From Paraoerskovia sediminicola (GTDB lineage: Bacteria; Actinomycetota; Actinomycetes; Actinomycetales; Cellulomonadaceae), in the NCBI RefSeq assembly GCF_030296575.1, contig NZ_AP027729.1:868001-932000 (forward strand): a stretch of DNA of 64,000 nt, given 5' to 3'. Below the pieces are notes generated by a model. The model saw nothing but the letters and a program-made list of their open reading frames with translations, ran no database searches and was not told the origin of the DNA. How positions within the stretch are numbered: the first letter of the stretch is position 1; each line of letters starts with the position of its first letter. Position numbers and translations under genes: made by a program. Shown in pieces: positions 1 to 9,327 of this stretch.

Positions 1-169
1 ACGACACCGCGGAGAAGTCGTACAGTCCCGCGAAACCGCCGACCCCGCCGAGCACCTGGGGGCCGTGCGTGCGCCGGACGGCGTCCTTCATCAGCTCGAC
101 GGCCCGGTCCCCGGCCTCGGTGTCGACTCCGGCTGCGGCGTAGGTGATGCCCTCGGGCGCGTCGGTCAT
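1..169 (-). CDS. purM: Phosphoribosylformylglycinamidine cyclo-ligase, N-terminal fragment
   Basis: This gene runs off the left edge; only the first 56 codons are present. The translated start reads [20 protein letters not shown] followed by a Gly-rich [18 protein letters not shown] block, which is the conserved N-terminus of AIR synthetase. The enzyme closes the imidazole ring of FGAM with ATP to give AIR in purine synthesis. The ATG at 169 is preceded by a weak purine-rich AGGACAG stretch. It follows purF on the same strand with about 100 nt between, the usual actinobacterial purF-purM order, so co-transcription is likely. Confidence 0.9.
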   Translation of the reverse strand, partial: MTDAPEGITYAAAGVDTEAGDRAVELMKDAVRRTHGPQVLGGVGGFAGLYDFSAVS

Positions 170-270
170 GGCTGTCCTGTCGTTCGGTGGGCGGGTCCCG
201 GGCAGGTCGGCTGCTCAGCGGCTGCCGCGCCCTGCCGTGCTGGTCATGGGGCTAGGTCAGGGGTGACGGG

Positions 271-1818
271 TCATGGGTGGTCGAGGGCGGTGCCGCCCCC
301 GGCCCCGACGCTGAGCGAGTGCAGGCCGTCCTCGGGCGAACCGAGCGGGAGCTCCGCCTGCTCGAGCAGGCCCTTGCCCAGCTGGTGCTCCGGCGGCAGC
401 GTGATCGGGTAGTCCCCCGTGAAGCATGCGGTGCAGAGCTGCGACTCCGACTGCTCGGTCGCCGCGATCATGCCGCTCTCGGAGATGTAGCCGAGCGAGT
501 CCGCACCGAGCGACGAGCCGATCTCGGCGGGGCCGAGCCCGTTCGCGATGAGCTCCGCGCGCGACGCGAAGTCGATGCCGTAGTAGCACGGCCACTTCAC
601 GGGGGGCGAGGAGATCCGCACGTGCACCTCGGCCGCCCCGGCCTCGCGCAGCATGCGGATCAGCGCGCGCTGGGTGTTGCCCCGGACGATCGAGTCGTCG
701 ACGACGACCAGGCGCTTGCCGCGGATCACGTCGCGCAGCGGATTGAGCTTGAGCCGGATCCCGAGCTGCCGCAGGGTGTCGGACGGCTGGATGAACGTGC
801 GCCCGACGTAGGCGTTCTTCGTCAGGCCCTGGCCGAAGGGGATCCCGGAGGCCTGGGCGTAGCCGACCGCCGCCGGGGTGCCGGACTCCGGCACGGGCAT
901 GACCAGGTCGGCCTCGACGGGGTGCTCGTTGGCGAGGACCCGCCCCATCTCGACGCGTGCTGCGTGCACCGAGCGGCCGTTGATGGAGGTGTCGGGCCGG
1001 GCCAGGTAGACGTACTCGAAGACGCAGCCGGCGCGGTCGATGGGGGCGAACCGGGTCGACCGGAGTCCCTGCTCGTCGATCGCGATGAGCTCACCGGGCT
1101 CGACCTCGCGGACGAAGGACGCGCCGACGATGTCGAGCGCGGGAGTCTCGCTGGCGACGACCCAGCCGCGCTCGAGCCGCCCGAGCACGAGCGGACGCAC
1201 GCCCTGCGGGTCGCGGGCCGCGTACAGCGTGCGCTCGTCCATGAAGACGAGCGAGAACGCGCCGCGCAGCTTGGGCAGGACCTCGAGCGCCGTGGCCTCC
1301 AGCGTGTGGTCCGCGTCGCCCGCGAGGAGCGCGGTGACGAGCGCCGTGTCGGTCGTGTTACCACGCGCGAGCTCGCCGCGGCGCTGCGCGCCGTAGCGTT
1401 CCGCGACGAGGTTCACGAGGTCGGCGGAGTTCGTCAGGTTGCCGTTGTGCCCGAGCGCGACCGTGCCGTTGTGGGTCGCGCCGAGCGTCGGCTGCGCGTT
1501 CTCCCAGGTCACCCCACCGGTCGTGGAGTACCGGCAGTGCCCGACGGCGAGGTGCCCCTGGAGCGCGCCGAGCGCGGTCTCGTCGAACACCTGGGAGACG
1601 AGACCCATGTCCTTGTAGACGAGGATCTGCTCGCCGTTGCTCGTCGCGATGCCGGCCGACTCCTGGCCGCGGTGCTGCAGCGCGTAGAGACCGAAGTAGG
1701 CGAGCTTGGCGACCTCCTCGCCGGGAGCCCAGACCCCGAACACCCCGCAGGCGTCCTGCGGGCCCTTCTCGCCGGGCATCAGGTCGTGACTGAGTCGTCC
1801 GTCTCCGCGAAGTGGCAC
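271..1818 (-). CDS. purF: Amidophosphoribosyltransferase (glutamine PRPP amidotransferase)
   Basis: This enzyme catalyses the first committed step of purine synthesis, making phosphoribosylamine from PRPP and glutamine. The 515-residue protein has the family length. The catalytic Cys of the N-terminal Ntn glutaminase domain lies in DACGVFGVW (Cys24), so a short propeptide must be removed. The C-terminal phosphoribosyltransferase domain shows the PRPP loop VVVDDSIVRGNT. Cysteines near the C-terminus (YYGIDF region and LCTACFTGDYP) match Fe-S-type PurF proteins. The GTG start at 1818 has a GACAAT hexamer ending 6 nt upstream, which fits a leaderless start. No frame break is seen. purM follows directly. 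Confidence 0.96.
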   Translation of the reverse strand: MPLRGDGRLSHDLMPGEKGPQDACGVFGVWAPGEEVAKLAYFGLYALQHRGQESAGIATSNGEQILVYKDMGLVSQVFDETALGALQGHLAVGHCRYSTTGGVTWENAQPTLGATHNGTVALGHNGNLTNSADLVNLVAERYGAQRRGELARGNTTDTALVTALLAGDADHTLEATALEVLPKLRGAFSLVFMDERTLYAARDPQGVRPLVLGRLERGWVVASETPALDIVGASFVREVEPGELIAIDEQGLRSTRFAPIDRAGCVFEYVYLARPDTSINGRSVHAARVEMGRVLANEHPVEADLVMPVPESGTPAAVGYAQASGIPFGQGLTKNAYVGRTFIQPSDTLRQLGIRLKLNPLRDVIRGKRLVVVDDSIVRGNTQRALIRMLREAGAAEVHVRISSPPVKWPCYYGIDFASRAELIANGLGPAEIGSSLGADSLGYISESGMIAATEQSESQLCTACFTGDYPITLPPEHQLGKGLLEQAELPLGSPEDGLHSLSVGAGGGTALDHP

Positions 1819-1893
1819 ACCGCCATTGTCCCACAGCGACCGCGAGCGGCCGAGCCCCGTCCGTGGCCGACGACGCCCCTGATCACAGGCCTG

Positions 1894-2253
1894 TCAGCGG
1901 GAGGAGCGCCCGCGACGGCGCAGGCTGCGACGGTCGGCGAGGAGCACGAGGACCCCCGCCAGCAGCACGGTGAAGGTGGTGGTGCCGAGCACGATCACGG
2001 TCAGGAAGACCCCGGGCTTGAGGAGTCCGTCGCCACCGTCGCCCGCGAGCATCGAGAGCCCGAGCGCGAGACCGAGGACGATCCCCGCCAGGGCACCGGT
2101 CCAGAAGAACGCCTTGTACCGGGGGGCACGGCGCACGGTCGTCACGTCGACGACGTCCTCGACCTCGGCCTCACCCAGGTCGACACCGTCCACCTGCTCG
2201 GGCGACCCCTCGGACTGTGTGTCGGGTCGGTCGCCGGATCCGTCGCTGCTCAC
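1894..2253 (-). CDS. Small conserved two-helix membrane protein
   Basis: The 119-residue protein has an acidic cytoplasmic N-terminus of about 45 residues, then two hydrophobic segments (about residues 48-70 and 80-105) joined by a short Gly/Asp loop, and a very basic C-terminus (RRSLRRRGRSSR). The charge pattern suggests both ends face the cytoplasm. I do not recognise a named family; small proteins of this shape commonly sit next to purF in related actinobacteria, but that is from memory. The GTG start at 2253 lies 6 nt after a TAGCCT hexamer, so translation is probably leaderless. It could be co-transcribed into purF, 75 nt downstream. Confidence 0.75.
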   Translation of the reverse strand: MSSDGSGDRPDTQSEGSPEQVDGVDLGEAEVEDVVDVTTVRRAPRYKAFFWTGALAGIVLGLALGLSMLAGDGGDGLLKPGVFLTVIVLGTTTFTVLLAGVLVLLADRRSLRRRGRSSR

Positions 2254-2259
2254 CCGACG

Positions 2260-2265
2260 AGGCTA
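2260..2265 (-). promoter_or_regulatory. Probable -10 box for a leaderless start
   Basis: Read on the minus strand, TAGCCT is followed by 6 nt and then the GTG of the small membrane protein. This spacing would place the transcription start at or next to the start codon. Confidence 0.5.
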
Positions 2266-2340
2266 CCTGCGGGTCGGCCCCGCCGGTGACCGTCACGACC
2301 GGAGCCGACACCCGGCCGAGCAGGCACCGGCCCGGGACGC

Positions 2341-2380
2341 GCGACGGCACCGCGGTCCGGGAGGACCACGGTGCCGTCGC
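2341..2380 (-). terminator. Strong GC hairpin downstream of the nuclease gene
   Basis: A 16-nt arm beginning GACGGCACCG pairs with an arm ending CGGTGCCGTC across a short loop, with a single mismatch. It lies 32 nt past the stop of the secreted nuclease gene (2412) on the minus strand and ahead of the next minus-strand gene. It has no T-tract, as is common in actinobacteria. Confidence 0.7.
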
Positions 2381-2411
2381 CGTCAGGGCAGCTCGTGCTG
2401 CTGAGGGCTGC

Positions 2412-5400
2412 TCAGAACCACCGCCCGAAGAAGCTCTTCAGGTAGTCGAGGACCTGCTGCCAGAACGGCTGACCGCTCGCGGGCGGGGCCGGGGTGCAGT
2501 CCTGGGCCTCGAACGAGGCCTGGTAGACCTCGTAGTGACCCTCGCCGTCCCAGTAGTAGGCCGCGACCGTCGCCTCGCCCGCGTCGAGCACCTTCTCCTT
2601 CGTGTTGAAGGTCTTCGACACGGTCTTGCCCGGCTTCACCTTGGAGAACTTCTTGTCGCCCCACTCGGTCGTGAGCCGGACGTCGATCGCCACGTCGCCG
2701 GTGTTCGTCGCCGACACCGTGACCCGGCCCTTCTTCCCGACGCACTGGGAGGTCGCCGACACGTCGACCGGCACCTCGTGCTCGGGTGCGCCGGCCTCCA
2801 CCGTGAGCGGGAGGCGAGCCGTGGTCCCGGCCGGGTCGACGACGACCCACAGGTCGTGCTCCCCTGCCGCCGTGCCCGACGGGACGTCGACCGTGAGGGT
2901 CGCTGCGCCGTCCGACGGCGTCGCCGAGCCCACGGGCTCGCCGGGCGACGCCGCGTCGAACGCCTCGCCGCGCGGCACCAGGTACCCCGTGACGTCGGTG
3001 TTCGCCGGGCTGCCCAGCGACGTGAGGTCGAGACGCGAGAGGTCGACCGAGGTCGACTCCCCCGCCGTGACCGTCCCGGGCAGCTCGCCGACGACGGTGC
3101 TCGTGCGGGCGAACGACGGCGACACCGGGGAGCTCTCCCCGAGGTAGTCGATCCACGCCTCGCGGTCGACCAGACCCGAGTCGCGCGCGTCCGTCCCCTC
3201 GGTGAAGACCCGGAAGTTGTCACCACCGGTCGCGAGGAACGAGAACGTGGCCACGCGGTACTCGCCCGCCGGGTCGAGGGGCTCACCGTCGATCGTCACC
3301 GAGGTGACGTGACCGCCGGGCTCCGCGTTCCGGTCGGCAGTGTCGACCGTGTAGCTGACGTTGTCCGAGAGACCCAGCGCCAGGTAGGGCCGCGACGGCC
3401 GGTTGCCGTTCGCGTCCGTCTGCCACTGCTGCTCGAGGAGCGTCACCACCTGGTCGCCCGTGAGGGTGACGGTCCAGAGGTTGTTGACGAACGGCAGGAC
3501 CGCGTTCGCCTCGGCGTAGGTGATCTCGCCGTCGTCGCCGTAGTACAGCTCGTTGCGCAGGCCGCCCGGGTTGACGACGCCGAAGTCGGCGCCGCCGCGG
3601 TCCGGGTCGGCGAGCGTGTCGCGCAGCGCGTTCGCCACGAGGTTGCCGAGCGCGGACTCCGACATGCGGTCGTCGCGGCCACCACCGGAGTAGAAGCCGT
3701 CGACGTAGTCACCGTCGGCGAACGCCGTGGTGATGTCGGCCGTGACCTCGCCGACCTTCTGCGCGCCGATCACCTCGGCCTCCGCGAGCGCCGCGTCGAC
3801 GATCGTCTTGACCTCGCCGACGACGGGGTACTGCGCGACGAGGTCGGCGACGGGAGCCGTCGAGGCCGCGACGTTCTCGGCCTCGTACGAGACCACGTCG
3901 CCGCTGGCGGTGTCGTAGTCCAGCGAGATGTGCCCGACGAACTGGCCGTAGCTGCCGGTCTGGACGATCGGACGGGTCCGGTCGGTCCCGGTGATCGGGG
4001 CGTCCCACGCGTACTGCTTGTGGGTGTGCCCGGTGAAGAACGCGGCGACCCGCGGGTCGGTGTCCTCGACGACGTGCGCGAACACGCCACCGGCGGCCAC
4101 CTCCTCGTCGATCGTCGCGCCGTCCGGCGTGCCGGCGCTCGCGCCCTCGTGGAGCAGCGCCACGACGACGTCCGCCTCACCGTTCGAGTCGTCACCGTCG
4201 CTGAGCTGCTCGGTCACGCGGTTGATCGCGTCGACGGGGTCGCCGAAGTCGAGGTCCGCGATGCCCGCGGGCGTCACGAGCGTCGGGGTCTCCTCGGTGA
4301 CGGCGCCGACGAAGCCGACGTCGACCCCGTCGATGTCGACCACCGCGTACTCGTCGAGCGCCGGGGTGTCCGTGCCCTTCTCGTAGACGTTGGCGCCGAG
4401 GTACGGCCAGTCGGCAGCGTCGGCGACCCGACCGGTCAGGTCGTCGACGCCCTGGTCGAGCTCGTGGTTGCCCACCGCGGAGGCCTCGAGCCCCAGCGTG
4501 TTCAGGACGTCGATCGTCGGCTGGTCCTGCTGCAGCGCGGAGGCGAACAGCGAGGCCCCGATGTTGTCGCCGGCGGAGACGAAGGCCGTCCCGTCCGGGT
4601 TCTGGCTCTCGAGCTCGGCGATCGTGCCGGCGAACCCGAGGGTCGGGTTGGTGATGACGCCCGTGTCACGGTTCGTCGAGTAGCCGTTGATCCGACCGTG
4701 GAAGTCGTTGATCGCGAGCAGGTCCAGCTGCTTGACCGTGCCGTCACCGGCGCCGCCCAGGTCCAGCCCGACGAGGATCGGGTCGTGGTCGGACGACCGG
4801 TACGGCGTCTCGTCGTACAGGTCCGTGACGTTGTAGTTGTACCGGCTGTACTCGTTCGCGACCGGCTCGTAGGCGTTGATGTTCCAGATGTCGGTCCCGG
4901 TGACGACGCCCGCGGCGGCCTCGGAGGCGAAGACGTGGTCGAGCGATCCGACCTGCCCGCCGAACGAGTACGTGTACTCGCCGGTGGTCGCGCCGAGGTC
5001 CGTGTAGCCCGCGTCCTTGACGACCTCGAGCGGGTCCTCCATGTCGTAGGCGTTGAAGTCGCCGGCGAGGAGCACCTTGTCGGTGCCCGCCGCTGCGGCG
5101 GTGTCGTCGGCGAACGCCACGAGCGCGGTCGCCTGGGCGACGCGGGACGCGTTGGACGCGCCCTGCCCGTCGCCCTGGTCGGCGTCGTCGCCCGAGCCGG
5201 AGCCCTTGGACTTGAAGTGGTTCGCGATGACGACGACCTCCTGGTCGGCGTCCCCGCCGGCCGGCCGGAACGTCTGCGCGAGCGGCTCCCGAGCGTTCGA
5301 GAACGCCGGGTCGTCGAGGAGGATCGTCGAGCCGCCGACCGTCTCGGCCGTGGCCGTCCGGTAGACGAACGCCGTGCGGATCACGTCCTCGTCCGCCGGG

Positions 5401-7311
5401 GTGGCGGACGGCGAGGCCACAGCAGCCCAGGTCCCGTCGCCCTCGACGCTGTTCAGCGCGGCGACGAGGTCGTTCAGCGCGGTGTCGCGGTCCTTGCCGA
5501 AGGCGGCCGAGTTCTCGATCTCCTCGAGCGAGACGACGTCGGCACCCAGGGCGGTGATCGCGGCGACGATCTTGGTCTGCTGGCGCTCGAGGTTCTCGGC
5601 GTCGGCGGCACCGCGGGCGTCGCAGCCACCGCTGACCGAGATGGGGTCGCCCACGCGGTCCGTGTAGTACGTGCAGCCGGTGAGGCTGTCACCCGTCGTC
5701 GTGAAGTAGTTCAGCACGTTGAAGGTCGCGACCTTCAGGTCACCACCCACGTCCTCGGGCTGCGCGGTGCGCGTGTCCTCGAACGTCGCGGGCTGCGCGT
5801 CGGAGTCCCCGACGAGCTGCTCGAGCGGCTGGAAGCCCCAGGCGGAGTACCGGTAGTCGAGGACCACGGGCGACGTGAACGTCACCGCGGCACCGACCCG
5901 CACCGGGTCTCCCCGGTCAGGTACGGCAGCGGCGAGTTGCGCGCGTCGCCGCGCGTGTAGTCCCAGGTCGACCCGTCGTCGAGCAGGACGCCGCGGGCCG
6001 CGTTGTCGGCGACGGCCGCTGCCGCCTCCGCGCTGCCGGGACGTCCGACGGCGGTCGGCTGGACGAGCGGGCTCGTGCCCGACGCCAGGCCCACGTAGCC
6101 GTAACGGTTGGTGCTGTAGGTGTCGGTCGCCGTGAAGTCGCCGGTCGGGGCGAGCAGCATGCCCTCGAGGGACTCCCGGTCTGCCTCGTCGGACGGCCAC
6201 GCGACGGCGGCCGGCTTCACGGCCTCGGCGGGCTCGTCGAGCACGGTCCAGCTCGTCGCCTCGACCTCGGTGAGGCCGAAGAACTCCTTGGCGAGGCCCG
6301 TCACCTCGACGTGGTCGCCCACCTGCACGGCGGCCGCGCCGGCGGCGGAGTAGACGAAGACGGCGTCGGACGCGTCGTGCGACGCGAGGTCCAGGTCGCC
6401 GCCGGTGCCGGCGGTCTGGAGGTAGAAGCCGTCGAACCCGCCCGTCGGGTACGCGGCGGTGACGACACCGCTGGTCGTGACGGTCTGACCGGCGAGCGGA
6501 GTGGCGTCACCGGTGCCCTGGATGTCGCTGATCGCGACCTCGGTGGGATCGACCGGCGGGTCGGTGGGCTCGTCGGTCGGCGTCTCGGTGGGCTCCGGCG
6601 CTCCCCCGCTGTTCTCGGGCGTGACCGTGCCGAGGAACCGGAAGTCGGCGGAGTTGTCGTCGGTGTCGACCGCGTCGGTCCGGTTCAGGGAGCCGACGAC
6701 GCCGGTCCCCTGGCCGGCCGGCGCGGCGGCGGTCTCGAACGTGTTGCTGCCGCCGTAGCCGAGCGTGTCCACGACGCCCGCCACGCTGCCTGCTCCGGCC
6801 GCGACGTCACCCGTGGGGACGTCGACGTCGTCGGACAGCAGGACGAGGGTGCCCTGCGAGCCCGACGGGGAGAGGCCGCCCTCGGCGTCGGGCGCGGGGA
6901 GGTCCTCCCCGCGAACGACGACCCGTTGTTGGACCCGCCCTGGACCAGGTAGTGACCACCCGCAGCGATGCTGCCCGTCAGCTCGACCGAGCTGCTGAGG
7001 CCGCCGGTGCCCGAGGCCGAGCGGTAGCCCACGCGCCAGCCGTCGACGTCGACGGCCCCGTCGGTCGGGTTGAACAGCTCGACGAACTTGTGCGAGTAGG
7101 GCTGGACGTTGCTCCCACCGACGAGGTACGCCTCGTTGATGACGACGTGCGCGCCGTCCTCGGCGGTCGCGTCAGCGGCGACCGCACCCGTGGCCGTGAG
7201 GCCGACGGCGGGGACGCACAGCGCCACGGCGAGGGACGACGCGGTGAACGCCGAGATCCCTCGTCCCCGTGGGCTCGCGGGTGCGGGTGGTCTGGTGTGG
7301 CTGGAGGTCAC
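2412..7311 (-). CDS. Secreted multidomain nuclease / 5'-nucleotidase (two frame breaks)
   Basis: After bridging two single-base losses (6907-6910 and 5905-5907) this encodes about 1630 residues. The order is: signal peptide (basic N-terminus, hydrophobic core, cleavage near AVAAD); lamin-tail domain (FVELFNP); a DNA-binding OB-like region; an ExeM/NucH-type endonuclease-exonuclease-phosphatase domain (FNVLNYF, SLEEIENSAA, LLAGDFNAYD, SSDHDPILVGL); a 5'-nucleotidase metallophosphatase domain (AINDFHGRI, GNHELDQG, TGHTHKQY) with its C-terminal substrate domain; and an Ig-like C-terminal domain. It likely digests extracellular DNA to nucleotides and then dephosphorylates them, scavenging nucleosides and phosphate. 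The GTG at 7311 is chosen because GAAGGAG precedes it at good spacing and the signal peptide starts there. No LPXTG anchor is visible, so the protein is probably released. Confidence 0.88.
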
Positions 7312-7477
7312 GCGTGCTCCTTCGCAACAGGTCGGGGTCACCGACGCAGGTCGTGGCGGCCGCTCGACGCAGCCACCCAGTGCAGCGAACCGGGCGGGGA
7401 TGAACAGCGGGTGACATCGGCGTCACGATCGCGAAAACAACCTCTGACCTGGGGTGATACCCGAGAGCCCGGCACTG

Positions 7478-7522
7478 CACGGAGCCCTCCTGAGGACTCC
7501 GTGGCCCGCCGCTTCGCGGGCC
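7478..7522 (-). terminator. Tandem hairpins after the sterol-carrier gene
   Basis: Two adjacent stem-loops are visible: CACGGAG paired with CTCCGTG (7478-7503), and GGCCCGC paired with GCGGGCC around a 6-nt loop (7503-7522). They lie 62 nt downstream of the stop at 7584 on the minus strand and before the start of the nuclease gene. Confidence 0.55.
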
Positions 7523-7583
7523 GACCGGGGCAGCGTACGCGCGACCTCCGGGACTGGCATCCCGAGACCGGCCGGGGCGACGC

Positions 7584-7955
7584 TCAGCGCTCGCGGGCCG
7601 CCTGGAGCGGGAGCAGGTGGGAGACGTCCGCGCGGTCGCCCGAGGCGGAGACGGCGCCCGCGGCGCGGGCCTCCTGCCACGTCATGGACCCCGTCACGAG
7701 GCGCAGCCACGTCTGCGGATCGGTCTCGACGACGTTCGGCGGGGTCCCGCGCGTGTGCCGGGGACCCTCGACGCACTGCACGGCCCCGGCCGGCGGGACC
7801 CTCACCTCGACGGCGTGGCCGGGCGCGACCTCGGCGAGCTCCTCCAGCGTGAAACGCACGGCGGTCGCCACGGTGCGGCGGTCGACCGCTCCGCCACGCC
7901 AGTCCGCGAGGGCGCGACGACCGTCGGCGGGGTCGGTACGGCGGCGCGGTGGCAC
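7584..7955 (-). CDS. Sterol carrier family protein
   Basis: The 123-residue protein reads [19 protein letters not shown] at its start, then [20 protein letters not shown] and [19 protein letters not shown], ending in a [15 protein letters not shown] segment. This is the actinobacterial sterol-carrier-family protein, with an SCP2-like fold, often found near purF. Its ligand and role are not established. The GTG at 7955 is chosen over a longer reading frame because it lies just 1 nt after the stop of cutC, and the upstream extension is an unconserved Arg-rich translation of cutC sequence. It is probably translated from the cutC transcript. Confidence 0.8.
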   Translation of the reverse strand: MPPRRRTDPADGRRALADWRGGAVDRRTVATAVRFTLEELAEVAPGHAVEVRVPPAGAVQCVEGPRHTRGTPPNVVETDPQTWLRLVTGSMTWQEARAAGAVSASGDRADVSHLLPLQAARER

Positions 7956-7956
7956 G

Positions 7957-8696
7957 TCAGCCGACGACGGACGCTGCCGCGTCCGTGAGTGCCCGTGCGG
8001 CGGCGAGCGCGATCTCGGGGTCCGTCGTCTCGTACCCCGCACCGGCGCCTCCGCCCGGACCCCCGGGGTCCGGGACGTCGCGCTTCGCGGAGAGGTGCAC
8101 CGCGTCGACGCCGGCCGCGCGCAGCGCCGCGACGTCCTGCGGGCGAACCCCGCCGCCCGCCATCACCTGCAGGCGTCCCGCGGCCCGCTCGACCATCGCG
8201 GCGAGCCGGTCGACGCCGTCGATCGCACGCGCAGCGCCGCCCGAGGTCAGGACGCGCGTCACCCCAGCACGGACGAGCGCGTCCACCGCGGCATCGACGT
8301 CCTCGACCACGTCGACCGCCCGGTGGAACGTGACCTCCGCGCCGTCGGCGGCGAGCACGAACGACTCGAGCGCCCGCTCGTCGACGCGACCCTCCGAGGT
8401 GAGCGCGCCGACGACGACGCCGTCGGCCCCGGCATCGACCGCGGTCGCGATGTCCCGCTCGCACACGTCGAGCTCCTCGCGATCGAGCACGAAACCCCCG
8501 GGGCGCGGTCGGATCAGGGGTGCACACCGACGTCGGGCGCCAGGTCGAGCGCCGCGGAGAGCAGGCCCGCGCTCGGCGTCAGACCCCCGGTCGCGCCGAG
8601 CCCCGCGCACAGCTCGACCCGCTGGGCACCGACGTCGACCGCGACACGGACGCCCGCGACGTCCTGCACCGCGATCTCCAGCACGCACTCCCGCAT
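7957..8696 (-). CDS. cutC: Copper homeostasis protein CutC family (one frame break)
   Basis: The N-terminal part reads [19 protein letters not shown], then [20 protein letters not shown], and breaks at VHP; the next base-run frame continues [18 protein letters not shown], exactly the CutC order. One base is missing in the four-base run at 8517-8520. The remaining blocks ([64 protein letters not shown]) complete a TIM-barrel CutC of about 246 residues. The family was named for copper tolerance in E. coli, but its biochemical activity is unclear. The ATG at 8696 has a GGAGGG ribosome-binding site. Confidence 0.88.
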
Positions 8697-8793
8697 CGAA
8701 CCCTCCGAGGTCCCGTCGACACCGATCTGGCAGTCACCCTAGACCGAGCGGAGGGACGGCCGGTCACAGGAGCACAACGTTGTGGGCACGGCT

Positions 8794-8857
8794 GCCGCGC
8801 GGATCACGATCCCGACCGACCTGGGGATCCCGCTGCTGACCGCCGCGCGGATCACGA
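8794..8857. repeat. 16-bp direct repeat
   Basis: GCCGCGCGGATCACGA occurs at 8794-8809 and 8842-8857 in the 185-nt gap between cutC and the next gene, each followed by a CCGACCGAC-like sequence. I see no gene or clear regulatory meaning here. Confidence 0.5.
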
Positions 8858-8881
8858 CCGACGCACGCCCCGGGGCGTGCG

Positions 8882-9241
8882 TCACCAGGTCCATCCTCGA
8901 GCGCTGAGCTCGACCTCCTCGCGCAGCCGCTCCGTCGGGTCGTCGCACCGGCCGGCGAGCAGCACCCGGTGGGACACCGGCAGCCCCGCGAGGTCGCACG
9001 CCTCGCGCAGCAGCGCGTCGTAGGCGCCCTGGACGGCGAGGTAGTGGTGGGCCCGCGCGAAGGCTTCGCGGTCGGTCTCGATGCGCCGCATCTCCAGAGC
9101 GAGCTCCGTGAGCCGGACCTGGACCCGCAGCGACCGCATGGGGTCGACCTCGGGCGGACGACGGCGCGCAGCGAGGATCGCCAGCGCGGCGCCCAGCAGG
9201 GCGAGCGCGCCGGTCACGAGGATCACGAGCAGCAACACCAT
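8882..9241 (-). CDS. Small membrane-anchored protein of unknown function
   Basis: The 119-residue protein opens with one hydrophobic helix (about residues 2-25, VLLLVILVTGALALLGAALA), followed by a basic RRR stop-transfer signal, so the rest probably faces the cytoplasm. That remainder is a charged helical region (VRLTELALEMRRIETDREAF), then YDALLREACDLAGLPVSHRV and a Trp-containing end. The start ATG at 9241 has a GAGGAG ribosome-binding site 8 nt away. I do not recognise a characterised family. It lies downstream of purL on the same strand with 86 nt between, so it may be on the purL transcript. Confidence 0.7.
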   Translation of the reverse strand: MVLLLVILVTGALALLGAALAILAARRRPPEVDPMRSLRVQVRLTELALEMRRIETDREAFARAHHYLAVQGAYDALLREACDLAGLPVSHRVLLAGRCDDPTERLREEVELSARGWTW

Positions 9242-9327
9242 CGAAGCGGCTCCTCACGCGAGGCTCCCCCAGGATATGCCTGGTCCGCGCCGCTCACCAG
9301 ACGTTCGCGGACGGCGGCGCGACCTGC

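Noticed and set aside
2217..5960. A 1.2-kb-codon open frame on the plus strand, antisense to the secreted nuclease
   Set aside because: It is Arg/Val/Asp-rich without any domain, runs opposite a gene with many conserved motifs, and is the expected by-product of codon bias at this GC content. The same holds for long antisense frames at 277-2289, 9960-12113, 14501-17149, 45352-48657, 49992-51788 and 58373-61054.
8794..8857. The 16-bp direct repeat near cutC as an operator or insertion-site duplication
   Set aside because: There is no element between the copies, no inverted symmetry and no evident promoter around it.
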